Below are positions 1 to 4,678 of a stretch of DNA of 5,182 nt, one piece after another. The first letter of the stretch is position 1. Each line of letters begins with the position of its first letter. The DNA lies in NCBI GenBank assembly GCA_020047775.1, contig JAIFNK010000104.1, forward strand, positions 1 through 5,182, given 5' to 3'. Below the pieces are notes generated by a model. The model was not told where the DNA came from, searched no databases, and saw only the letters and a list, made by a program, of their open reading frames with translations. A program made the position numbers and the translations under genes. The DNA is from Akkermansia sp. Its GTDB lineage: Bacteria > Verrucomicrobiota > Verrucomicrobiia > Verrucomicrobiales > Akkermansiaceae.

Positions 1-487
1 TGGCGAGGATCTCGGCGGTGCAGCAGATGACCGGGGCGTCGTGGTTGACGGTGGCGTCGCCGGTGATCATGCCGACGTTTTCCGGGCCGAGCACGTGGCA
101 GAGCGAGAGGAATTTCTCGTTGGCGAGCGCCTTGATCGGGACGGTGTAGTAGGAGCGGCGGCCCTGGCAGAGGGATTTGAACTGAAGGGCGAGCGCGACC
201 AGCGATTTCCCGGAGCCGGTTGGAGTGTTGAGGATGACGTTGTTGCCGGCGAAGAGTTCGAGGATGGCTTCTTCCTGGTGGTCGTAGGGCTCGGTGCCGG
301 TGGCGGTGAGGTAGTCGAGGAAGGCGTTGAGGATGTCGTCCGCGGTGGGGTTTTCGGGGAGATTCTTGCGGCTGAGCGGGGCGGAAATGCGGGGAAGATG
401 GAGGAGGAAGAGATTACCGCAAAGGCGCAAAGGGCGCGGAGAGGCGCAAAGTTTTGCATGAACTGCACAGGAAGGGATGAAGCTCAT
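1..487 (-). CDS. Ski2-like DEAD/DEAH-box helicase, N-terminal part, runs off left edge
   Basis: The minus strand encodes the first RecA-like domain of an ATP-dependent superfamily 2 helicase, probably acting on RNA in the cytoplasm. Visible in order are a Q-motif-like YDHQEEAILELFAG, the Walker A motif NTPTGSGKSLVAL, motif Ia VPIKALANEKF, the TGDATVN segment and CCTAEILA just before the left edge. The DEAD/DEAH motif II and the second domain lie outside the window. The match is to the bacterial Ski2/Mtr4-like group that often carries a DUF3516 C-terminus (from knowledge of the family). The start is uncertain. ATG at 487 gives 162 codons, but residues 11-25 (KLCASPRPLRLCGN) are translated interspersed repeat, and a TTG at 430 is an alternative. 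GGAGG sits directly against the 487 ATG, too close to be a good ribosome site. Convincing homology begins near NLPENPTADD. Family call is sure; start is not. Confidence 0.88.
   Translation of the reverse strand, partial: MSFIPSCAVHAKLCASPRPLRLCGNLFLLHLPRISAPLSRKNLPENPTADDILNAFLDYLTATGTEPYDHQEEAILELFAGNNVILNTPTGSGKSLVALALQFKSLCQGRRSYYTVPIKALANEKFLSLCHVLGPENVGMITGDATVNHDAPVICCTAEILA
417..451. repeat. GGCGCAAAG-type interspersed repeat unit
   Basis: The sequence ACCGCAAAGGCGCAAAG followed by GGCGCGGAGAGGCGCAAAG contains the 8-mer GGCGCAAA twice (424-431 and 443-450), 19 bases apart. Similar ACCGCAAAGGCGCAAAG strings are, to my knowledge, common scattered repeats in Verrucomicrobiota and Planctomycetota genomes. 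It lies at the 5' end of the minus-strand helicase gene, where it is either translated as part of an extended N-terminus or marks the untranslated leader. Whether other copies exist in the genome cannot be seen here. Confidence 0.6.
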
Positions 488-524
488 CCTCCACTTAATG
501 GCCCGCATACCGTCATCTGCCGAC

Positions 525-553
525 TTGACTACCCATCCAAATGGAACTATTTG
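525..553 (+). promoter_or_regulatory. Candidate sigma70-type promoter upstream of the antitoxin gene
   Basis: TTGACT (525-530) and TATTTG (548-553) are separated by 17 bases, facing the toxin-antitoxin operon. The -35 matches the consensus at 5 of 6 positions, the -10 at only 3 of 6. A second weak pair, TTAATA (614-619) with TATTTG (636-641), lies closer to the gene. The stretch 488-733 is AT-richer than its surroundings and otherwise holds nothing I can name. It should contain the autoregulated promoter of the operon and the upstream region of the helicase. Confidence 0.25.
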
Positions 554-733
554 TCTTCGCATATGAAGAAATCTCCTCCGAAACCCAAACCCGTAGTTTT
601 ATCAGAGGAACTGTTAATAGTTCCCACGTGTCGGGTATTTGATAAGGAGTTCAAAAAACTCAGTGGAAATGTCGTCCAATCCTGCATCCACGGCCCTTCG
701 GGAAAAACATCCTCCTCGCCGCCCACGGCCTCC

Positions 734-1093
734 ATGCTCATCGAATCCTTGAAGGCGGGCTTACCAATGGAAGAACTGGCATCGCTCCGCGCCAGCCTCG
801 ACCTGCCCATGGATCAGCTCGCGCCCATGCTTGGCATTTCAAAAGCCACGCTTCACCGCCGCAAGACCGCAGGGAGACTCGATCCTGCCGAATCCGACCG
901 CGTCCTGCGCTTCGCCCGCCTGATGGGCAGAGCGGTCGAAGTTCTGGAAACCGAGCAAAACGCCCGTTCCTGGCTGACTTCGCCCCAGTATGGACTGGGT
1001 GGCGCCGTGCCTTTGGACTACGCGGGAAGCGAAGTGGGAGCCCGTGAGGTCGAGGATCTTCTCGGACGCATCGCCTACGGAGTCTATTCCTGA
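734..1093 (+). CDS. Xre/MbcA/ParS-type antitoxin of a RES-Xre toxin-antitoxin system
   Basis: The antitoxin binds and neutralises the RES toxin encoded immediately downstream and normally represses its own operon. Visible are an N-terminal helix-turn-helix region with PMDQLAPMLGISKATLHRRK, followed by the DUF2384-type toxin-binding domain. That domain shows ESDRVLRFARLMGRAVEVLE, a WLTSPQYGLGGAVPLDYA segment and the signature VGAREVEDLLGRIAYGVYS at the C-terminus. From ATG 734 the protein is 119 aa, slightly short for the family because the conserved LIESLKAGLP begins at residue 2. An in-frame ATG at 563 would give 176 aa, but codons 563-690 are AT-rich and look non-coding. A better N-terminus appears from ATG 669 if one base is added to the A5 run at 703-707, giving about 141 aa. 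The stop overlaps the toxin start by one base. The family is sure; the start is not. Confidence 0.9.
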   Translation: MLIESLKAGLPMEELASLRASLDLPMDQLAPMLGISKATLHRRKTAGRLDPAESDRVLRFARLMGRAVEVLETEQNARSWLTSPQYGLGGAVPLDYAGSEVGAREVEDLLGRIAYGVYS

Positions 1094-1551
1094 TGAGACA
1101 AGCCTTTCGAATCGTCCGGGAAGCCCACGCCGCCACCGCCTTTACCGGCGAAGGCGCGGCGCTCCACGGTGGCCGATGGAATTCTCCCGGTGCCCGGGTG
1201 GTTTACACCAGCGCCTCCGCCTCCCTCGCCGCTCTCGAAACGCTGGTGCATTTGAATCCAGCCATGCGCTTCAAGTATGTCATCATCTCCATCGAATTCG
1301 ACGAGCGTCTTGTCGAAATAACCCCGCCCGCCAGCCTCCCGGCTGGGTGGAGGGACGAACCCCCGCCACCCGCCACCAAACGCCTCGGCGATGCCTGGGT
1401 GAAACAAGCCCGCTCGGCGGTCCTCGAACTCCCCAGCGTCATCATCCCCGGTGAGTCCAACTTCCTGCTCAACACTGCCCACCCGGATTTCAAAACCATC
1501 ACCATCGGCAAACCGCAGCCTTTTTCCTTCGATTCCCGGCTGCTTCCTTGA
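1093..1551 (+). CDS. RES-domain toxin (NAD+-degrading) of the RES-Xre pair
   Basis: This is a complete 152-aa RES-domain toxin. Characterised RES toxins deplete cellular NAD+ and arrest growth; the fold is ADP-ribosyltransferase-like (family knowledge). The RES hallmarks are present: R6 near the start, the G-G-R28-W-N-S motif that helps name the family, Y38 in VVYTS, and E49 in the conserved helix SLAALETLVH. Near the C-terminus, S115 precedes P-G-E121-S-N123-F-L-L-N127 and H130-P-D-F. No key residue is obviously missing, so the toxin is probably active. ATG 1093 overlaps the antitoxin stop by one base (TGATG), and GGAG at 1079-1082 is a usable ribosome site 10 bases upstream, so translation is likely coupled. 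This antitoxin-first order is typical of the family. Confidence 0.93.
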   Translation: MRQAFRIVREAHAATAFTGEGAALHGGRWNSPGARVVYTSASASLAALETLVHLNPAMRFKYVIISIEFDERLVEITPPASLPAGWRDEPPPPATKRLGDAWVKQARSAVLELPSVIIPGESNFLLNTAHPDFKTITIGKPQPFSFDSRLLP

Positions 1552-1609
1552 GCTGAACAAGAAAAAATTCCCGCTTGGTCCCTCCCGCTCTCCTCGCTAT
1601 TTATCCAAC

Positions 1610-1768
1610 ATGAAAATGAAGGCAACTGCTGGAGTGAGCCAGATATCACCACGACTCCCAGATGAACAGAGTAAGCGCCCCCGCCTCCCCGAACACCAGC
1701 TTCGCCTGAGCGCAATCTTCGACATCGCCCCCAGCATATGGATGAACATCCAGTTCGACTACCAATGA
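1610..1768 (+). pseudogene. Degenerate, N-truncated HigA-like antitoxin remnant
   Basis: A 52-codon open frame ends in LRLSAIFDIAPSIWMNIQFD followed by Y-Q-stop. This matches the end of HigA/VapI-type XRE antitoxins, which typically read LRLA-x-F-G-T-S-x-x-F-W-L-N-L-Q-x-x-Y-D. An upstream AGVSQ may correspond to the recognition-helix region, followed by a scrambled DEQSKRPRLPEHQ in place of the usual G-K-R-x-I-T-x-D-T-A segment. The first HTH helices (P-G-x-x-L-x-E-x-F) are missing and no HigB-like toxin lies next to it. ATG 1610 is only the first methionine of the open frame, not a proven start. The stop TGA overlaps the next gene's ATG (ATGA at 1765-1768). I call it a pseudogene, though a short peptide could still be made. 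Confidence 0.55.
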
Positions 1769-2301
1769 ATATTCCCGAAGAGCAGAAGGAGACACTTGAG
1801 ACAACTGGCGAAGAGCTTTTTCTTAAGGGAGCTTGTCATGTTTTTGCCGAAGAGCTATGTAAGGAGTTCGTTGAGCACCCATACCGGTTTTGCGCCGTTC
1901 GGGCTGAGACGTGGTCGCGGCACCCCGTTGCTGGCGATTTTCCATCGAACGGAAAAGAATTGGTGCACGTCTTGGCCTGGAAGGATGATTATGTCATTGA
2001 CGTCGAAGGCATAAAACTACGCGCAGAGTACCTAGTTGAATGGCAGAACAAAACCTCCGATCTCCCTGGCGAATGGATACGGTATTATAAAGATATCGAT
2101 ATTCAAGCGTGCAGCCGTGAAGAACTATTCGAAGAGCGACTGACAGAGCCAATGGCAGGACCAATGAGTCGTCATCGGCTACCTCTTCATCCGCAATTTT
2201 TGCATGAGGCTAGCTCTAGGGCGCGCCGAATAATCGAATTGGCACGAAATAAATTTGACATTGAGCGTATTGGATCACCCACGCTATATCCTTTAGCATA
2301 G
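1765..2301 (+). CDS. Uncharacterised 178-aa protein with possible Cys-His-Asp triad
   Basis: I do not recognise this as a named family. It has no signal peptide or membrane segment, so it is probably cytoplasmic. The N-terminal half contains LKGACHVFAEEL (C24, H25), then ELVHVLAWKDDYVIDVEGI (H68, D79). A G-x-C helix, then H-V, then D-x-x-G on adjacent strands is the arrangement of papain/transglutaminase-like and some polymorphic-toxin cysteine enzymes, so C24-H68-D79 is a plausible triad (inference). The C-terminal half is charged and helical, with a run of basic residues around SSRARRIIELARNKFDIERI. ATG 1765 is preferred over ATG 1738, because the extra nine codons lie on the HigA-like remnant read in another frame; neither has a Shine-Dalgarno site. 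Base composition is clearly lower in G+C than the flanks. It lies 37 bases upstream of the next gene, which suggests co-transcription. Confidence 0.75.
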   Translation: MNIPEEQKETLETTGEELFLKGACHVFAEELCKEFVEHPYRFCAVRAETWSRHPVAGDFPSNGKELVHVLAWKDDYVIDVEGIKLRAEYLVEWQNKTSDLPGEWIRYYKDIDIQACSREELFEERLTEPMAGPMSRHRLPLHPQFLHEASSRARRIIELARNKFDIERIGSPTLYPLA

Positions 2302-2338
2302 ATGGCTGAATCTAAAAAATAGTCGTAAAAAATTCACC

Positions 2339-2971
2339 ATGCCTGATATCGATCAAGAAGAATTTGCCGCCCGTCGCTTCCTCTTCGCAATTGGTTTGCC
2401 GGTTGGAGCACTCCAACACAGGGATAAGCCGGACTTTCTAATACAAATTAACGAGCGGCGAATTGGTTTGGAAGTCTGCACCGGCACACCAGAGGAACTG
2501 CAAAGAGCACTTCAAGGTCTGGATCAAAACCAGAAGAGCGGATTTTTGTTCCCTGGTTCACTGCAACACAAAGAGGTTGGTGAACCCAGGCGTCCAACGG
2601 CAGAGCTCGTCAATGAGATCATCGATGCCGACGGGCCATGGCTGGACAACGAGGAAGCACACGAACGTTGGAGAATTGGAATCGAACGCCGGCTGATTGA
2701 CAAGCAGCGAGCATTCACCAATCCGGGCTTCAGTAGGTTCGACGAAAACTGGCTTTTGATCTACGATCTCGATGTTGCCCCCGTTCATCATACCGTGGAT
2801 GTTTCCCATGTTAAACGGAACCTTGAGGGCTTACGATCAAGCTTCAAACCTGATGACTATTTTGACAAAATCTGGATCGATTTTGGGCCACATCGAGGGC
2901 TGATCGAATGGACCATAAAACCAAAGACGATTATGTGGCGCGGCCTTCCAACAGGCGATGAATCAATCTGA
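2339..2971 (+). CDS. Uncharacterised 210-aa protein, PD-(D/E)xK nuclease-like
   Basis: This is a complete soluble protein without a named family that I recognise. Residues 30-46 read KPDFLIQINERRIGLEV, that is P-D32 followed twelve residues later by E45 on a hydrophobic strand. This resembles the core of PD-(D/E)xK nuclease-fold proteins of the R-I-G-I-E-V-T type. The usual lysine two residues after E45 is replaced by C47; K122 in the helix IERRLIDKQRAF could take its place, as happens in some families. The helix is followed by a strand, NWLLIYDLDV, which fits the same layout. The C-terminus carries DKIWIDFG and a tryptophan-rich IEWTIKPKTIMWRG. It follows the 178-aa gene after 37 bases on the same strand, probably in one transcript. 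Without a clear catalytic lysine it could be an inactive member or another alpha/beta fold. Confidence 0.75.
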   Translation: MPDIDQEEFAARRFLFAIGLPVGALQHRDKPDFLIQINERRIGLEVCTGTPEELQRALQGLDQNQKSGFLFPGSLQHKEVGEPRRPTAELVNEIIDADGPWLDNEEAHERWRIGIERRLIDKQRAFTNPGFSRFDENWLLIYDLDVAPVHHTVDVSHVKRNLEGLRSSFKPDDYFDKIWIDFGPHRGLIEWTIKPKTIMWRGLPTGDESI

Positions 2972-3042
2972 CGCCTTGCCGGCGCTGGCTTCACGTTGGC
3001 CACCTAGTTCGTTCACTTAAGAATCCCGACCCTCTCACGCTG

Positions 3043-3537
3043 ATGCCAACTCCGCCCAGCCCTGAAGACAACGGCCTCATCATCCGGCCATCAACCAGTT
3101 TGGTGAGTCTCTCGGACGGCAGGTCGCCAGTCTTGACAGAAATCATCGGACGGTCCCTCGTCCACATCCAGACGAGTAAGACGCTTGGAACGCTGCACAA
3201 GATCGGAGAGCATCAACTCCATAGCCCGGACTATCGACTGGTGTGCGCTTGGGCGGAAGAGCTTGGAATAGCACCAGTGGATGTTTTGGGCCATCTCCTA
3301 GAAGTGCATGCGCCTAGTCAATGGCAAACCGAAATCGTTGAAAACCGCTTTGAAAACATATTAGTCAAACGAGATACCTTGGCCATTCAAGCGATTCCAT
3401 ATGTCGATGGACTTATCCTCAAGAAACTCTGTATCTTAGGAATGGGAAGTAGGGGGACACTCGAACTAAACCTTTCCGCGTTCCCGCATCTTACGGAACT
3501 CATTTGCCCGGGCAATCAGCTTCACAAGAGTTTTTGA
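3043..3537 (+). CDS. Leucine-rich-repeat family protein, C-terminally truncated
   Basis: The N-terminal part has the pattern LIIRPSTSLVSLSDGRSPVL, then a small domain around residues 50-75 with HKIGEHQLHSPDYRLVCAWA. I recall similar F-x-I-G-(D/E)...PDYR-x-x-x-x-WA segments heading leucine-rich-repeat proteins in Verrucomicrobiota. After a linker, LELNLSAFPHLTELICPGNQ near residues 140-160 is one bacterial LRR unit (L-x-x-L-x-C-x-x-N-x-L). Related proteins carry many such units, so this 164-aa product is probably a stump: the frame stops right after the first repeat, where an unrelated helicase fragment begins. It may be a decaying gene. The start at 3043 lacks a Shine-Dalgarno site; it follows the previous gene after 71 bases. 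LRRs normally mediate protein binding; the partner is unknown. Confidence 0.6.
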   Translation: MPTPPSPEDNGLIIRPSTSLVSLSDGRSPVLTEIIGRSLVHIQTSKTLGTLHKIGEHQLHSPDYRLVCAWAEELGIAPVDVLGHLLEVHAPSQWQTEIVENRFENILVKRDTLAIQAIPYVDGLILKKLCILGMGSRGTLELNLSAFPHLTELICPGNQLHKSF

Positions 3538-3546
3538 GTTTGTCCT

Positions 3547-3693
3547 TCATGATTTGCGGATGAGTATACCGACGCCGAGGGTGTCGGTGCCGCAGACGAC
3601 TTTGAGCAGGCCGCGGGCGGTGATTTTTTCGACTAACAAGCGGTATTTTGGCAACAGGCCGGCGTGGTGAATGCCGACGCCGTGGCGGAGCAT
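3547..3693 (-). pseudogene. Fragment of a Ski2-like helicase C-terminal domain
   Basis: A 48-codon minus-strand frame contains [20 protein letters not shown], then [20 protein letters not shown] and VGI. This is the second RecA-like domain of Ski2/Mtr4-type helicases, where the H-H-A-G...PKYR segment is followed by the motif V region [13 protein letters not shown]. The homology breaks exactly after G-V-G-I, where N-V-P is expected but LIRKS and a stop follow. It is closed upstream by an in-frame stop (TGA on the minus strand) six codons before the methionine. No helicase motifs I-IV accompany it, so it is an isolated fragment, not a gene. It is of the same family and on the same strand as the helicase at the left edge, and could come from a partial duplication of it or of a paralogue. 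Confidence 0.8.
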
Positions 3694-3710
3694 AACAGAA
3701 GGGTAGACCT

Positions 3711-3848
3711 TTCATCAGGCTCGAGCAGGAGCGCGTCACCAAGACCGAACTGGCCTCGCGCATGAAAACCAGTCGGGCATCGCTGGACCGGATGCTCGAT
3801 CCCTCAAACCCCTCACTCACCGTGGCCAGCCTCGGAAAAGCCGCCACC
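3711..3848 (+). pseudogene. 5'-truncated XRE-family antitoxin fragment
   Basis: An open plus-strand frame encodes 46 residues beginning [20 protein letters not shown], then SRASLDRMLDPSNPSLTVAS and LGKAAT. The K-T-E-L-A-x-R-M-x-T-S-R-A-x-(L/V)-D-R-(M/L)-L-D-P pattern is the helix-turn-helix of a common XRE antitoxin group that pairs with RelE/ParE- or HigB-type toxins (family knowledge). No ATG, GTG or TTG lies between the upstream in-frame stop (3693-3695) and the mid-domain ATG at 3762, so the natural start is lost. The usual C-terminal G-R-x-L-x-I-E-L is also absent: the frame continues as unrelated sequence antisense to the lipoprotein gene. No toxin gene accompanies it. The 5' end abuts the helicase fragment, so both fragments appear spliced together by deletion. 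Confidence 0.72.
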
Positions 3849-4560
3849 TCACGCCGCGCAGCTCCGCGCTTGTCATCCAGGTGGCCAGGCCGAACGGCGC
3901 ACACGCCTCGATCGGCCCCTCGCGCAATGAAAGCCTTTGTTCCTCGGTATGCGCATCGACTACCTGCCGGTCGTCGATCCACGCCTGCAGGCGCTCTTTG
4001 CCCACCTCCACCCGGATCCGATACCACCGCTGGTTCTCGAACTCGTGTTGCGAACCGGTCGAGTTCTCCGAGGCATCGAGGCCGTCGATCGACGAAATGC
4101 CGACCACACTCCCGCCCCAGCCGCCGACGATCAAGGACACACACTCCGTCCCGGTGCGGACGGGAAAAGTCAGGCCGCAGAAAAAATCGCTGCCGCTCAT
4201 CCGCCGCGCTTCCAACTCAACCACGTAAGGCACAACCGGCGAGGGGCCCGTCCAGCGCACGCCGTTGAGATCCGTGCCCACTCCGATCCGCAGGATACGG
4301 GTCGCATCGTCCCATTCCAGATCCGCCGCCCCTTCGATGGCCGCCCACTTCCCCGGCCCCAGCGTTTCCATCTCCATCCAGGCTGCCGGGGAGCTGGTCG
4401 CAACCGCCGGCGCGGCTTCGGGAATCAAAGGAGCATGATCCGCAGGTGCCTCCTTCTTTCCACACCCGGACATCCCGCCAACGAGAACCCCCATCATGCA
4501 CACCACTGCGGTCAGACCGGACCGGCAGAACGCCTGCCTCGAATGTGTCATGGTTTTCAT
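3817..4560 (-). CDS. Lipoprotein with concanavalin-like (LamG/DUF1080-like) domain
   Basis: This is a 247-aa secreted lipoprotein of unknown substrate. From ATG 4560 the N-terminus has basic residues, a hydrophobic stretch LTAVVCMMGVLVGGMS and a lipobox-like M-S-G-C33 followed by G-K-K, so C33 is the probable lipidated cysteine. A low-complexity Ala/Pro linker follows to about residue 60. The rest is a beta-sandwich-like domain with GVRWTGPSPVVPYVVELEAR, SDFFCGLTFPV, the motif VGGWGGSVVGISSIDG, RWYRIRVEV, LQAWIDDRQVVD and the closing PFGLATWMTSAELRGVRW. I have seen this pattern in Planctomycetota and Verrucomicrobiota proteins related to DUF1080/LamG lectins, where it probably binds glycans (inference). 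ATG 4596 would add 12 residues before the signal peptide and is less likely. The last residues (about FRGWPR) and the stop are encoded antisense to the XRE fragment, so the original end was probably replaced. Confidence 0.8.
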   Translation of the reverse strand: MKTMTHSRQAFCRSGLTAVVCMMGVLVGGMSGCGKKEAPADHAPLIPEAAPAVATSSPAAWMEMETLGPGKWAAIEGAADLEWDDATRILRIGVGTDLNGVRWTGPSPVVPYVVELEARRMSGSDFFCGLTFPVRTGTECVSLIVGGWGGSVVGISSIDGLDASENSTGSQHEFENQRWYRIRVEVGKERLQAWIDDRQVVDAHTEEQRLSLREGPIEACAPFGLATWMTSAELRGVRWRLFRGWPR

Positions 4561-4643
4561 GCCGCGATGCTGCGCCCTGCCGGCCCGTTCTGGCAAGCCG
4601 TCTCGTGAAATCTGACGACGTTGACCACCTCATCAGCCAGCCC

Positions 4644-4671
4644 TTGCCAATCGCCACCCGGCTCCCATACT
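4644..4671 (+). promoter_or_regulatory. Candidate promoter for the right-edge LRR gene
   Basis: TTGCCA (4644-4649, 5 of 6 matches to the -35 consensus) and CATACT (4666-4671, 4 of 6 matches to the -10 consensus) are separated by 16 bases in the 118-base divergent gap between the lipoprotein and LRR genes. Transcription would start within a few bases of ATG 4679, implying a leaderless or nearly leaderless message. This is a pattern-based guess only. No good promoter for the minus-strand lipoprotein was found. Confidence 0.25.
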
Positions 4672-4678
4672 TCCCGCA

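Noticed and set aside
67..468. Minus-strand open frame of 133 aa
   Set aside because: Ser/Pro/Thr-rich low-complexity shadow of the helicase in another frame; no domain.
41..562. Long plus-strand open frame continuous with the antitoxin (first 174 codons of a 350-aa reading)
   Set aside because: It is the antisense of the helicase coding strand in matching codon register, rich in Gly/Val/Glu without family features. The minus strand gives unmistakable helicase motifs there.
738..1136. Minus-strand open frame opposite the antitoxin
   Set aside because: Arg-rich shadow of the well-supported antitoxin coding sequence.
1203..1715. Minus-strand frame opposite the RES toxin
   Set aside because: The plus strand carries the RES motifs; the antisense frame has no recognisable features.
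2972..3042. Integron attC-like site between cassette-like genes
   Set aside because: No matching RYYYAAC and GTTRRRY core pair was found, and no integrase is in the window.
3568..3592. Hairpin CCGACGCC/GGTGTCGG as a terminator
   Set aside because: Imperfect stem without a T-run, lying within codons of the helicase fragment (T-D-T-L-G-V-G); explained by coding.
3860..3890. Apparent L-V-I-Q-V-A tail of the XRE antitoxin in a shifted frame
   Set aside because: These bases encode the conserved PFGLATW region of the lipoprotein on the minus strand, so the resemblance is coincidental.
3500..4144. Minus-strand 214-aa open frame spanning several features
   Set aside because: It is a different frame from both the lipoprotein and the helicase fragment, Arg-rich, and crosses their boundaries without any motif.
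3937..4608. Plus-strand 223-aa open frame opposite the lipoprotein
   Set aside because: His/Arg/Pro-rich high-GC shadow; the minus strand has signal peptide, lipobox and a conserved domain.
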